A DNA stretch of 48,368 bases from Saprospiraceae bacterium UBA6168 (lineage in GTDB: Bacteria; Bacteroidota; Bacteroidia; Chitinophagales; Saprospiraceae). The stretch lies in assembly GCA_002435785.1 (NCBI GenBank), contig DIUC01000059.1, positions 1-48,368 on the forward strand. Direction: 5' to 3'. Of this stretch, positions 17,576 to 26,024 are shown in pieces; within the stretch, counting starts at the first letter, position 1, and the number at the start of each line of letters is the position of its first letter. The position numbers were made by a program, and so were the translations under genes. The notes below the pieces were generated by a model. The model worked only from the letters and a program-made list of their open reading frames with translations. It was not told the DNA's origin and did not search any database.

Positions 17576-17995
17576 ATGAGACTCAAAGATTTAGTAGTAG
17601 TGACGGGCTTTCCCGGCGTTCAAAAAATGGCCGCCAACCGCAAGAACGGCATGTTGGTAGAAGACTTGGATTCGGGCAAGGTACGCTTTGCCCCTGTTCG
17701 CAAACACCAGTTTTCACCAATGGAGAGCATCTCCGTCTTTGTGGAGGGTGAGGACGACTCGGTGGAAATCCGCACGGTTTTCCAAAGCATGTACGACAAC
17801 CTGGCCGACACCCCTGTGGTGAAAGTTGATGCCAAAACCGAGGATCTTCGGGCCTATTTTGCCACGGTGCTTCCCAATCACGACCGCGAGCGGGTACACG
17901 TCAGCGACATCAAAAAAATTGTCCGGTGGTTCACCTTCCTCCATGAGCGCGGCTATATGACGATGGAAGAGGTTGCTGACGATGAGGAGGAGTGA
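17576..17995 (+). CDS. DUF5606 domain-containing protein
   Basis: A 139-residue conserved protein of unknown function, found mainly in Bacteroidota. It starts MRLKDLVVVTGFPGVQKMAANRK and has a small beta domain (VEDLDSGKVRFAPVRKHQFSPMESISVF), then helices (DLRAYFATVLPNHDRERVHVSDIKKIVRWF) and a very acidic tail (ADDEEE). No catalytic motif is visible. Expression is probably affected by the long palindrome in its leader. The family assignment rests on the N-terminal pattern and length. Confidence 0.8.
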   Translation: MRLKDLVVVTGFPGVQKMAANRKNGMLVEDLDSGKVRFAPVRKHQFSPMESISVFVEGEDDSVEIRTVFQSMYDNLADTPVVKVDAKTEDLRAYFATVLPNHDRERVHVSDIKKIVRWFTFLHERGYMTMEEVADDEEE

Positions 17996-18086
17996 GGTGG
18001 ACGATTGTTGGTGAAGTAATTTGCTGACCGTCACGGATTATAATGATGCAAGGTTTTTTCGATTGACGATTGTTGATGGATTGGAC

Positions 18087-18140
18087 AATGGGTAATTTTT
18101 GGTGGTTGAATCAGCCATTGGCCATCAAAAATTACCCATC
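18087..18140. terminator. Bidirectional hairpin between convergent genes
   Basis: AATGGGTAATTTTTGGTGG (18087-18105) pairs at 17 of 19 positions with CCATCAAAAATTACCCATC (18122-18140). It sits in the ~330-bp space between the convergent DUF5606 gene and an alpha/beta hydrolase gene, where a bidirectional terminator is expected. The rest of 17996-18325 shows only degenerate GATTG/CAATC repeats. Confidence 0.55.
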
Positions 18141-18325
18141 ACATCAAAAATCGGCAATCAAAAGCCCATCATTACATTCCTTTCTTAGCCGTTAATTTGA
18201 CAAACTGGTCCTGCCAAAGTTTTGGGCTTGCCTATACCCGGCCAATTGCTCAAAGAACTACGTGGGCAATGGATGGGAGCAACAAGGAATAGAATCCTTT
18301 GCCATCCAACCACTTATTACGCTAT

Positions 18326-19144
18326 CTATAGTTCCGCCAAAAACTCCTTGAACGCCTTGGCGGTCTCCCTACTGGCAGAGAACATCCCCATGTGGCCCAC
18401 GGTCGGGAAGATGTGGATGATACCCTGGTCTGGCAAGTGCGTCATGGCCATGCTTAGTTCGAGCGGCACAGCGGTGTCGTGCTGTCCAATGAGCATGAGC
18501 ACTGGACAGCTGATGTTGCGGAGCACCTCCGAGCGGTCGGGGCGAAGGCGCATGGCATTCAAGGCAGCGATGATGGCCTCTGGCTGGAACTGTACAGCGT
18601 TGTGTATCAAGGCATTGACTTCGCTTTGGTAGCCTTTGGAGAAATCGTAGATGAACAATTGCGGGATAGTCTGGCGCACGTAGATGACGTGCCCGTTGGT
18701 ATGGATAAACTCAATGGCCTTGAGCCGCCCTGCTTTTTTCTCTTCCGAATCGGCGAAAGGGTGCGAATGAAACATGCACAAGCCAGCGAGTTTTTTACCC
18801 CATTTTTCGGCATAAGCCAAGGCCACGTAGCCACCCATGCTGTGCCCGGTCAGGATGAATTTATCCAATCCGAGGTGTCCGACCACCTCCGCCACAACCT
18901 CGGCCATGCTTTCAATGGTAAGGTTATCCGTCAGGCCGGAGCTGCCCGCACCGGGCAGGTCAATGCAAACATAGCGGCGGGCAGGCAGCAATGGGAGCCA
19001 CTCGTCCCATAGGCGGCTGTCTTCGAGGAAGCCGTGGAGCAGCACGATTGGCAATCCTTCTCCTTCTCCCCTGCCCCGATCAGCGCTGTCTGGTTGGTGG
19101 TCAAAAAAGGCAATCTGCTTTCCCCCGAAATTTATTAGTCCCAT
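18326..19144 (-). CDS. Alpha/beta hydrolase
   Basis: A 272-residue cytosolic hydrolase of the alpha/beta fold. Visible motifs are the oxyanion segment VLLHGFLEDSRLWDEW, CIDLPGAGSSG, and the nucleophile elbow GHSMGG (Ser near residue 100). The acid Asp in IGQHDTAVP and the catalytic His in FPTVGHMGMFS are also present. The substrate is not predictable; the lid (about 120-200) resembles epoxide-hydrolase or esterase-like family members. The ATG at 19144 (MGLINFGGKQIAFF) is preferred over the TTG- or ATG-extended frame to 19201, because the extension translates the perfect palindrome at 19181-19215. Confidence 0.85.
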   Translation of the reverse strand: MGLINFGGKQIAFFDHQPDSADRGRGEGEGLPIVLLHGFLEDSRLWDEWLPLLPARRYVCIDLPGAGSSGLTDNLTIESMAEVVAEVVGHLGLDKFILTGHSMGGYVALAYAEKWGKKLAGLCMFHSHPFADSEEKKAGRLKAIEFIHTNGHVIYVRQTIPQLFIYDFSKGYQSEVNALIHNAVQFQPEAIIAALNAMRLRPDRSEVLRNISCPVLMLIGQHDTAVPLELSMAMTHLPDQGIIHIFPTVGHMGMFSASRETAKAFKEFLAEL

Positions 19145-19180
19145 TGTCCATTTTTCAACTTGGCCTCGGTCAGCCTTACT

Positions 19181-19215
19181 TTTTGTAAAGCATTGTATCA
19201 CAATGCTTTACAAAA
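19181..19215. promoter_or_regulatory. Perfect 16-bp palindrome upstream of hydrolase gene
   Basis: TTTTGTAAAGCATTGT (19181-19196), a 3-nt centre ATC, then ACAATGCTTTACAAAA (19200-19215), with no mismatches. It lies 37 bp before the hydrolase ATG. The symmetry, AT-rich ends and position suggest an operator for a dimeric regulator (PadR- or MarR-like sites have this form), or a leader hairpin. No regulator gene is adjacent. Confidence 0.5.
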
Positions 19216-19372
19216 TAATATGCCGATTAGAAGCCTTCCATTTTGGCAATTACGCTGCGCCATTTGCGAAGCGAGAATTGCTAATTTTTTGCAAAAGTAG
19301 TTTTATCGAAAAGTATTCGGGTCAATTTCTAATTTTACCCATCCGTTTTGAACCATCCGTCCGCAAATTTTA

Positions 19373-19480
19373 ATGGACAAGACTTTGGATATGTTCAAAA
19401 GCGGGGGAGCTGATGTTGATTTTGCAAAAATAAATGCCCTATTAGAGCGGAGAAATACCGCTTTGACGGAAATAGCTTGA
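19373..19480 (+). CDS. Possible 35-aa peptide upstream of phosphatase
   Basis: ATG at 19373 opens a 35-codon frame, MDKTLDMFKSGGADVDFAKINALLERRNTALTEIA, shown here only to describe it as Ala/Leu/Arg-rich and amphipathic (key segments FAKINALLERR and NTALTEIA). It ends 63 bp before the PP2C phosphatase ATG, with the small inverted repeat CGCCAA/TTGGCG between them (19485-19502). It could be a leader peptide or a detached N-terminal piece. No homology is recognised. Confidence 0.3.
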   Translation: MDKTLDMFKSGGADVDFAKINALLERRNTALTEIA

Positions 19481-19543
19481 CGAATCGCCAAATATAATTG
19501 GCGAAATCTATTGAGAACTACACTACCGGAAAACATCTTACTG

Positions 19544-20788
19544 ATGACTACTTTAGGCAATGTAAAGCAAAAAATGAACACGATTGGGCAACTGGAACGG
19601 GACCTGAACCTGAAACAGTTGCAGATAAACCGGCTGCTCAACATCACGCAGGCCATCAACAACAATGTGAAGATGACCGGCCTGTTCGAGATGTACACCT
19701 CATTCCTAAGTTGGGAGATGGGCGTGAAAAAAATGGCACTCTACTATCGCAAGGACAAAAAGTGGGTCTGCTCTGCCCAAATTGGGTTTCAAGATGGAGA
19801 GCTGAAGACCGACGTTTCTGAGCAACTTTCCCGCTATACCCGGCTGCATACCCTCGCCGACAGCGACGACCCGTTCTTCCGACAATTCGACGTGGTGATT
19901 CCCGTGAAGCACAAGGACGTGCATTTGGCCTATGTCTTCATCGGCGGATTTGGGGAAGAGGAAGACATGTACAACAAGGTGCAGTTCATCACCACCATTA
20001 CCAACATCATCACCGTTGCCATCGAAAACAAGCGGCTTTTCAAGAACAAGTTAGAGGAGGAGCGCTTGCGCAAAGAGATGGAACTGGCCAGCGAGATGCA
20101 GCAGTTGCTCATCCCAAAATCGCTGCCTACCCGCAAGGAGTACGAACTTTCGGCCATCTACCGCCCACACCTGAACGTCGGCGGCGACTATTTTGATTTT
20201 GTGGAACATGGCGACGGAAAAATCACGTTTTGCATCGCCGACATCGCCGGTAAGGGCGTGGCCGCTGCACTGCTCATGTCCAATTTTCAGGCGAGCTTCC
20301 ACAACCTGCTGGAGCGCCACGACAACCTGATGGCATTCGTGGAAGACTTGAACCGCTCCGTGCTGCGCATCACCAAGGGCGAGCGGTTCCTGACGTTCTT
20401 CGTGGCGCAGTTCGACCTCAGCACCCGGCTGCTGACCTATGTGAATGCAGGCCACAACCCGCCCATCTTGGCCATGAACGAGCAATTGACCTATCTGGAC
20501 AAAGGCACCACGGTGCTGGGCGCTTTTGACGAGTTGCCGTTCAATGAGCAAGGCACGGAAAAAGTGGACGGGGAAGCGCTCATCCTACTCTTCACCGACG
20601 GGCTAACAGAGTTGCAAAACGAGGCAGGCGATTACGTGGACGAGAACTTTGGGCAAAATTTTGTGTTGGCAAACTACCACTTGTCTGCCACGGAGTTCAA
20701 TCAAAAAGTAATGGATGCACTCGATGTCTTCAAGGGAAGGGCAGGCTTTCAGGATGATTTCACGGTGCTGACGTGCAAGGTGTTCTGA
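19544..20788 (+). CDS. GAF-PP2C (SpoIIE/RsbU-type) serine phosphatase
   Basis: A 414-residue cytosolic signalling phosphatase. A short coiled coil (about 10-40, IGQLERDLNLKQLQINRLLNI) leads into a GAF-like sensor domain (about 45-170). A linker helix (LEEERLRKEMELASEMQQLLIPKSLP) is followed by the PP2C domain: VGGDYFDFVEHGDGKITFCIADIAGKG (metal-binding Asp residues), NAGHNPP and LFTDGLTE, with the final FQDDFTVL. RsbU-type enzymes dephosphorylate anti-sigma-antagonist proteins in partner switching, but no anti-sigma kinase or STAS protein is in the window. The ATG at 19544 is preferred over an upstream TTG at 19511; 19574 is also possible. Confidence 0.9.
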   Translation: MTTLGNVKQKMNTIGQLERDLNLKQLQINRLLNITQAINNNVKMTGLFEMYTSFLSWEMGVKKMALYYRKDKKWVCSAQIGFQDGELKTDVSEQLSRYTRLHTLADSDDPFFRQFDVVIPVKHKDVHLAYVFIGGFGEEEDMYNKVQFITTITNIITVAIENKRLFKNKLEEERLRKEMELASEMQQLLIPKSLPTRKEYELSAIYRPHLNVGGDYFDFVEHGDGKITFCIADIAGKGVAAALLMSNFQASFHNLLERHDNLMAFVEDLNRSVLRITKGERFLTFFVAQFDLSTRLLTYVNAGHNPPILAMNEQLTYLDKGTTVLGAFDELPFNEQGTEKVDGEALILLFTDGLTELQNEAGDYVDENFGQNFVLANYHLSATEFNQKVMDALDVFKGRAGFQDDFTVLTCKVF

Positions 20789-20951
20789 ATTTTTGGTACC
20801 TTGGGGTTATGGAGGAATGCGCCTCACGCTTTGAGGCCCAACTCTCATTCATCCATGAATACCATCGCCGCATCGAATAGTTGTTGGGCATAGCCAAACC
20901 AAAGGGGCAGATTTGCGTTCACATCGCAGCTTTAGTTTTGAACATGATAGC

Positions 20952-21737
20952 ATGAGAGATAAAAATGTCGCAGGAATATTGGCACTGTTTCTTGGATGGG
21001 TGGGTATCCATCGGTTTTACCTTGGACAGGTAGGGTTGGGAATTTTGTACGCCGTTTTCTTTTGGTTCCCGCTGATTTGGTTGGTTTCGCTGATTGACGC
21101 CATTGCACTGTTTTCCATGAACCAAGAAAAGTTTGACGGCAAGTACAACAAGGGAGATTCGCAAACCCGTCAACGCCAGCAACCCGACTTCCAGCGCCGT
21201 CGGCCCACGGACTTCGAGCGCCAACAAATGCGCCCCCAAGCACCGCCCACACCCCCGAAAGCCCAAGCCAACCGGCCCAATCCATACAAACAGACTGGGC
21301 TTGACAAATTCAAGGACTTCGATTACGCGGGCGCTATTGAGGATTTCAATAAATCCCTCGAAATTGCCCCGCAGGACATCGCCACTCATTTCAATCTCGC
21401 TTGCGCATACTCTTTGGTGGAGGACAAAGAAGGTGCCTTATCGCACCTCGACAAGGCCGTTCAGTTTGGCTTCAAGGATTTTCAAAAGATAAAAGAACAC
21501 CACGCATTAGCCTATTTGCGCATCCAGCAGGATTTCGAGCAGTTCGAAGAAAATGGCTTCCGGCTTTTACCAGGAAACGCAACCGGGGCCGGGCAGGGCA
21601 GGGCAAGCGAAAAGGACCTCCTTGCCGCTGAACCAGACTTGCTCGACCGGCTTAAAAAACTCGCCCAACTACGTGAACACGGCCTGCTCACAGAACAGGA
21701 GTTTCAAACGGAACAGCGCAAACTGATGGGAAGGTAA
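20952..21737 (+). CDS. TM2-TPR-SHOCT domain protein
   Basis: A 261-residue membrane-anchored protein with three parts. A TM2 domain (about 1-60) has two helices around GWVGIHRFYLGQVGLGI and ends with DAIALF. A Gln/Arg/Pro-rich linker (about 65-115) follows. Two or three TPR repeats come next (KFKDFDYAGAIEDFNKSLEIAP, FNLACAYSLVEDKEGALSHLDKA). The C-terminal SHOCT-like segment is LLDRLKKLAQLREHGLLTEQEFQ. TM2 and SHOCT are often linked to membrane-associated assemblies, but the function is unknown. The ATG at 20952 (MRDKNVAGIL) begins the TM2 domain; the frame extends upstream to 20913 without support. Confidence 0.82.
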   Translation: MRDKNVAGILALFLGWVGIHRFYLGQVGLGILYAVFFWFPLIWLVSLIDAIALFSMNQEKFDGKYNKGDSQTRQRQQPDFQRRRPTDFERQQMRPQAPPTPPKAQANRPNPYKQTGLDKFKDFDYAGAIEDFNKSLEIAPQDIATHFNLACAYSLVEDKEGALSHLDKAVQFGFKDFQKIKEHHALAYLRIQQDFEQFEENGFRLLPGNATGAGQGRASEKDLLAAEPDLLDRLKKLAQLREHGLLTEQEFQTEQRKLMGR

Positions 21738-21822
21738 AAACGGGTTCAGGGGTTGGGATAAAGTTTCTCAAAGAATGCCTCGCAAGCTAAGACCCGTTGA
21801 TGCCGAAAACCTCCATCCATCA

Positions 21823-21830
21823 TACCTTTG
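21823..21830 (+). promoter_or_regulatory. -7 box TACCTTTG upstream of CBS gene
   Basis: A TAnnTTTG match with TTG at 21797-21799, 23 bp upstream. It lies 106 bp before the CBS-domain gene ATG, so the leader would be fairly long. Confidence 0.4.
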
Positions 21831-21935
21831 GCCGGGATTTTGCAAAAGGAGAAAACGAAAAGATAATTTTAACAATCTTACCTTCCACAGAAGGAACTAT
21901 GGGACGTTCTAACATGGACTACAAACACATAAACA

Positions 21936-22595
21936 ATGGTTGCTGAAAACCTTATTTCCTCCGCAGTCTTACCACTTCGGACTTCCGATACCGGCAAAAT
22001 GGCACTCGCCTCGATGGAGAACTTCAACGTGCGCCACCTGCCCATCGTCAATGACCGACAACTGCTCGGCGTCATTAGCGAGCATGACCTCTTGATACAC
22101 AATACCAACGAGCCTATTGGCTCTTACCAGCTTTCCCTGCTACATGCTTTTGTGAAAAAAAATGACCACCACTACGAGGTCATGCGCCTATTGGCGGAGC
22201 ACCAACTGACCATCGTGCCAGTGGTGGACGAATCCGGCGATTATATCGGCATGATTTCTTTGGAAGATGTGCTGAATTATTTTGCAAAAACGGCGGCATT
22301 CAGCGATTCGGGCAGCATTGTCGTGTTGGAGTTCCAGCAACGCAACTACTCCCTCGCCGAAATCGCCCGGCTCGTGGAGGCAGAAGGTGCCACCATTCTG
22401 AGCACATTCGTTTCTTCAAAGCCTGAGTCCTCCATCGTGGAAGTCACCTTGAAAATCAACAGACAGGACATCCACAACATCCTCTCAGCGTTCGAACGCT
22501 TTGGCTACGTTATCAAAGCATCTTTTAACGAAGAAGAATATCTCGAATCGCTTCAAGAGCGGTACGATGCGCTGATGAGCTACCTGAATGTATAA
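21936..22595 (+). CDS. CBS-pair and ACT-like domain protein
   Basis: A 219-residue cytosolic protein with two CBS motifs. The first (about 1-58) contains ENFNVRHLPIVNDRQLLGVISEHDLL; the second (about 65-125) contains HQLTIVPVVDESGDYIGMISLEDVL. A C-terminal ACT-like region (about 128-205) holds GSIVVLEFQQRNYSLAEIARL and IVEVTLKIN. Such CBS-ACT proteins (AcuB-like) bind adenine nucleotides and act as regulators. No target is visible nearby. A convergent perfect hairpin separates it from rnc. Confidence 0.85.
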   Translation: MVAENLISSAVLPLRTSDTGKMALASMENFNVRHLPIVNDRQLLGVISEHDLLIHNTNEPIGSYQLSLLHAFVKKNDHHYEVMRLLAEHQLTIVPVVDESGDYIGMISLEDVLNYFAKTAAFSDSGSIVVLEFQQRNYSLAEIARLVEAEGATILSTFVSSKPESSIVEVTLKINRQDIHNILSAFERFGYVIKASFNEEEYLESLQERYDALMSYLNV

Positions 22596-22627
22596 GAGCA
22601 TGATTGGGATTCAGCGGGGCACTGCCA

Positions 22628-22677
22628 AAAATTGAAAAGGGTACGGAGCAAAATCGCTCCGTACCCTTTTCAATTTT
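22628..22677. terminator. Perfect 22-bp hairpin between CBS gene and rnc
   Basis: Arms at 22628-22649 and 22656-22677 are perfectly complementary over 22 bp (core GAAAAGGGTACGGAGC / GCTCCGTACCCTTTTC), with the 6-nt loop AAAATC. AAAATT/AATTTT ends give a T-tract on both strands. It lies between convergent genes, a classical bidirectional intrinsic terminator. Confidence 0.85.
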
Positions 22678-22718
22678 CAATGGTATGCAGTTTTGTGATC
22701 CCAGATTGGCATCGCCAA

Positions 22719-23504
22719 TCAATCCTCGTTTTCATCTTCATCCTCTTCGTCCACCTCGACCACACCGATTCCGCCAGTATCAGCTATGATGCCAAGTGCC
22801 ATCATGGCCTTTTCAGAGGCCGTCTGCTCGGCGCTTTTCTTGTTGAAATCGTCGGCGGTGGCAATCTTTTGGTTGTCCACCATGACCGCCACCTTGAAGC
22901 GGTCACGCTTCTCGAACTTATAGCGGGCCACGAGCTTGTAGGTAACGGTTTGGCCGTTCTTCTGGCACCATTCGAGGAGCTGGCTCTTGTAGTTGTCGTC
23001 GTAGCTCTCCAGTTCGTGCACATCCACGTAGTTGCGCAGGATTTTGTTGATGACAAAACGCTTGGTGGCCCCGTAGCCCTTCTCCAAGTAAACCGCCCCG
23101 ACAAGTGCTTCCACGGCATTGCCGAGCATGGAGCGGCTGAGGCGAGTTTGGCTGTAGTCGCTCAGGAGCATGTCCAACCCCATTTTATCGCCAATCTTGT
23201 TCAGCGTATTGCGCTTCACGATTTTCGAGCGCATTTTGGTTAAAAAGCCCTCGTTGGCGTTGGGGTACTTGATGAACAGGTACTCTGCCACGATGGTGCC
23301 AAGCACGGCATCGCCAAGGAACTCCAGCCGCTCGTTGTTCTGCATGGCATACACCTTGTCCGAGGGGTTGGACTTGTGCGAAAACGCCAACCTGAAAATG
23401 CCCATATTGGCGGGCGTAAAGCCTACCAATGGCCTTATCTTGTTGGCAAAATTCTTCTCTGGATGGAAAAAACGGTTGTTAAGTCGTAGTAGTAGCCGCA
23501 GCAC
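22719..23504 (-). CDS. rnc: Ribonuclease III
   Basis: Cleaves double-stranded RNA in rRNA and mRNA processing. The 261-residue protein has the endonuclease domain with signature NERLEFLGDAVLG (Glu61, Asp65) and a second active-site helix SMLGNAVEALVGAVYLEKG (Glu132). The position equivalent to E. coli Asp114 is Asn129. A dsRBD follows (about 165-245, YKSQLLEWCQKNGQTVTYKL and SEKAMMALG). The C-terminal tail is very acidic (VDEEDEDENED). The start is a GTG at 23502-23504, supported by the usual N-terminal helix before FANKIRPLVGF. Confidence 0.93.
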   Translation of the reverse strand: MLRLLLRLNNRFFHPEKNFANKIRPLVGFTPANMGIFRLAFSHKSNPSDKVYAMQNNERLEFLGDAVLGTIVAEYLFIKYPNANEGFLTKMRSKIVKRNTLNKIGDKMGLDMLLSDYSQTRLSRSMLGNAVEALVGAVYLEKGYGATKRFVINKILRNYVDVHELESYDDNYKSQLLEWCQKNGQTVTYKLVARYKFEKRDRFKVAVMVDNQKIATADDFNKKSAEQTASEKAMMALGIIADTGGIGVVEVDEEDEDENED

Positions 23505-24053
23505 TTAGTTAGATTGTTTTGTCGGCGACGGACGAATTAGTGGCTGTCCCTTCAAAAAAAACAGCTTTTTTTGAAAAACAACGAAAACCCGAAAACCCGA
23601 AAACCCGAAATTAAACAGAACAGCATGGATGCACCGCTTCGCAAAACGCTGGCGCAATCACCTGTTGATTTAAAAAAAACACACTGACAATCAAATCATT
23701 GAGGAATAAAAATGCTGCGCAAAATATTGGAGACGATGGCGATGGCGGAATTCTCAAGCGCTTTGCGGGTAATGGGTTGTGGATTATGTTCGTTTTGGGG
23801 CGTCCCCATGACCTGCAAACTATCTTAGCTTTTCAAAACCGTCCAAAAATCATTGCCAAGCACTCCAAATCCCGTGGGTTTCAGTGCCAAACTTCAGAAG
23901 CCGTTTACACGGCTTTTGAAGTTTCAACGGGCATCGAAAGGCTCAGGTGTTACTGTTCAGCAAATTACATTCTTCAAATCCTTTGATTCGGAGTATTTAT
24001 CTTGATTGGGAATCAGGCCAAACAACGATATCCGCCTGATTTTCAACATTTTG
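23505..24053. other. Gene-poor stretch between rnc and tRNA-Ser
   Basis: 549 bp without a gene I can support. It contains three tandem copies of AAAACCCG near 23583-23606 and a small hairpin AAGCCG/CGGCTT near 23897-23914. Frames at 23699-23986 (95 codons, TTG start) and 23711-23827 (38 codons) have no recognisable features. Confidence 0.4.
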
Positions 24054-24140
24054 CGGAGAGGGAGGGATTCGAACCCTCGGTACGGTTGCCCGTACAACGG
24101 TTTTCGAGACCGTCCCGATCGACCACTCTGGCACCTCTCC
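24054..24140 (-). tRNA. tRNA-Ser (anticodon CGA)
   Basis: Acceptor arm GGAGAGG pairs with CCTCTCC. Anticodon stem ACGGT/ACCGT encloses loop CTCGAAA, with CGA at plus 24104-24106. A long variable arm (TGTACGGGCAACCGTACC) marks a class II tRNA, and the T-arm is GAGGGTTCGAATCCCTC. The discriminator is G and CCA is not encoded. It reads UCG codons. Confidence 0.96.
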
Positions 24141-24153
24141 TTACCTAGTTTGG

Positions 24154-24161
24154 CAAAGATA
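24154..24161 (-). promoter_or_regulatory. -7 box TATCTTTG for the tRNA-Ser gene
   Basis: CAAAGATA on the plus strand is TATCTTTG on the minus strand, a perfect TAnnTTTG box, 13 bp before the tRNA 5' end. Confidence 0.6.
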
Positions 24162-24340
24162 TAGCGGGAAATGTTAAAAAAGCCCATCTATAACTACACT
24201 GCCAAAGTTTTTTGAAAGTTTACCTACCTTTCGCTGCGCAAGCTCGTGATTTGCGAAACGGCGATGCACCGTCAATGTTTCCCGCTTCCACTGCTGGCCA
24301 TCACTTCTGCCATTTTTCACCAAAACAAAACAAATAGCTT

Positions 24341-25258
24341 ATGCAACGGCGCAATTTTTTGAAAAAAAGCATCCTCTCTACGGCGGCAGTGGCCGCTGGC
24401 TCAACGATAGCGGCAGCGGCAGAACCCGCTGGCAATCCATCTGCCCGTAAGTTCAAGCTGAAATACGCCCCGCATTTTGGCATGTTCGAGCAGTCGGCAG
24501 GCAAGGACCTGATAGACCAGCTCAAGTTCATGGCCGACCAAGGCTTCACCGCCATGGAGGACAACGGCATGATGGGCCGCACACCAGAGATGCAGTCGAA
24601 AATTGGGGAGACAATGGTCAAGCTCGGCATGACCATGGGCGTCTTTGTCGTTTCCTTCGACAATTGGCCGCTCTCCACCTCGCTCACCAGCGGCGACAAG
24701 GAATGGCGGGAAAAATTCCTAAAAGCTTGTCGAGGGGCCGTCGAAACAGCCAAGCGGGTAAACGCAAAGTGGATGACCGTCGTGCCCGGCAACTACGATC
24801 GCCGACTGCCCCTGGGCATACAGACCGCCCACGTGGTGGAGTCGCTGCGGAGGGGCGCCGAAATATTCGAGCCGCACGGCCTCGTGATGGTGCTGGAACC
24901 TTTGAGCGATACCCCCGACCTGTTCATGCGCTACTCTGACCAGACCTACCTACTGTGCAAGGCCGTGAACTCACCCTCTTGCAAAATCCTCTTCGACATG
25001 TGGCACATGCAGCGCAACGAGGGGCGCATGATGCACAACATGGACTTGTGTTGGGACGAAATCGCTTATTTTCAAATCGGGGATGAGCCTGGCCGCAACG
25101 AGCCAACCACGGGCGAGGTGAACTACAAAAACCTCTTCAAGCATATCCACGACAAAGGCTTCACGGGCATACTTGGCATGGAACACGGAAACGCCAACAA
25201 AGGGAAGGATGGAGAGATGAGGGTGATTGAGGCTTATGTGGAGGTGGATGCTTTTTAG
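24341..25258 (+). CDS. Tat-exported sugar-phosphate isomerase/epimerase (TIM barrel)
   Basis: A 305-residue protein of the xylose-isomerase-like TIM-barrel family, close to hydroxypyruvate isomerase (Hyi). The N-terminus MQRRNFLKKSILSTAAVAAG looks like a Tat-type signal (RR-x-FLKK), implying a periplasmic location. Likely metal-binding residues lie in MVLEPLSD (Glu near 187), FDMWHMQRNEG, FQIGDEPGRNEP and LGMEHGNANKGKDGE. It may isomerise small keto-sugars or hydroxypyruvate, but the substrate is uncertain. It stands alone after tRNA-Ser. Confidence 0.82.
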   Translation: MQRRNFLKKSILSTAAVAAGSTIAAAAEPAGNPSARKFKLKYAPHFGMFEQSAGKDLIDQLKFMADQGFTAMEDNGMMGRTPEMQSKIGETMVKLGMTMGVFVVSFDNWPLSTSLTSGDKEWREKFLKACRGAVETAKRVNAKWMTVVPGNYDRRLPLGIQTAHVVESLRRGAEIFEPHGLVMVLEPLSDTPDLFMRYSDQTYLLCKAVNSPSCKILFDMWHMQRNEGRMMHNMDLCWDEIAYFQIGDEPGRNEPTTGEVNYKNLFKHIHDKGFTGILGMEHGNANKGKDGEMRVIEAYVEVDAF

Positions 25259-25310
25259 AATGGAGAATGGAGAATTAGCCATTCTCAACACTCAATTTTC
25301 AATTCTAAAA
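25253..25310 (+). repeat. AGAATGGAG palindrome after the isomerase gene
   Basis: Left arm TTTTAGAATGGAGAATGGAG (25253-25272) is imperfectly complementary to right arm CTCAATTTTCAATTCTAAAA (25291-25310). It begins at the isomerase stop codon and ends 13 bp before the next ATG. Confidence 0.55.
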
Positions 25311-25323
25311 TTTCGTACATACC

Positions 25324-25989
25324 ATGCAAAACTACCTCACCCACCTGCTCACAGACATCGAAGCCGCCATCCTTCGGCGCTGGCAACACTGCCCTCCGCA
25401 CTACTACCAAATGGGCTTGCCCGAACGCTGGATCGAACCACCTACCGGTTGGGACGGGCCGCCTCCCGGCTACGCCAGGAACTACGATGAGTTCGATGAT
25501 TTTTTCTCCGAACTGGAGGACGCTGACGTGCTGTCCAACCCCCTGCCACCCGAAGAAACCCCGTCGCCCATCTTGGGAGCCGAGCTAAAACCGGATGCCA
25601 CCCTGCCGCCCGACCCTGAGTTTTTGGCGACCATCGAGGAAGTCGAAGATTACCTGCACGGCAAGCCGGAACTGTTCATGTTCTACCATTTCGGCTTCGA
25701 TGCGGAGCAGTTCCCGCCGCCTGTTGCACTGAAGGACGAGGAACTCGAATAGCTCACCCTCGCCCTTTGCCGCTTGTGGGCTGCCTTCAATTTCACGCCC
25801 GTCTTTCCTCAATCTGCGCCCGGACGGGTGGTTTACCCTTTGCTGCTGGAGCGGATGGGCAAGCCCGCCTTCGTTTTTGAACATGGCCACACGGGGGTAG
25901 AGTTTTGCCATTACGAACCGAAGGAGTGCCCGTTCGGGGTCTGGTGCGATTGCAAGAAGTATTTGGAGGAGCGAAGGTTTGATATGTGA
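25324..25989 (+). pseudogene. Conserved-type protein interrupted by an in-frame TAG
   Basis: ATG at 25324 gives 142 residues (MQNYLTHLLTDIEAAILRRW..., rich in WIEPPTGWDGPPPGYARNYDEFDDF) ending at TAG 25750-25752. The same frame continues without another stop to 25989: LTLALCRLWAAFNFTPVFPQ, VVYPLLLERMGKPAFVFE, then the Cys-rich end YEPKECPFGVWCDCKKYLEE. The second part joins naturally to the first, so I read it as one ~221-residue protein carrying a single nonsense codon. The family is not named by me. The four C-terminal Cys could bind metal. Options are a pseudogene, a sequencing error, or TAG readthrough. Confidence 0.65.
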
Positions 25990-26024
25990 ACTAAGGAGTG
26001 CGGGCAGAGCCTGTACTTGGCAAT

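Noticed and set aside
19303..19698. 131-codon minus-strand frame overlapping the phosphatase start
   Set aside because: Antisense to the coiled-coil coding part of the phosphatase; Phe/Ser/Arg-rich without features.
23699..23986. 95-codon plus-strand frame between rnc and tRNA-Ser
   Set aside because: TTG start and no features; the overlapping 38-codon frame was equally unsupported.
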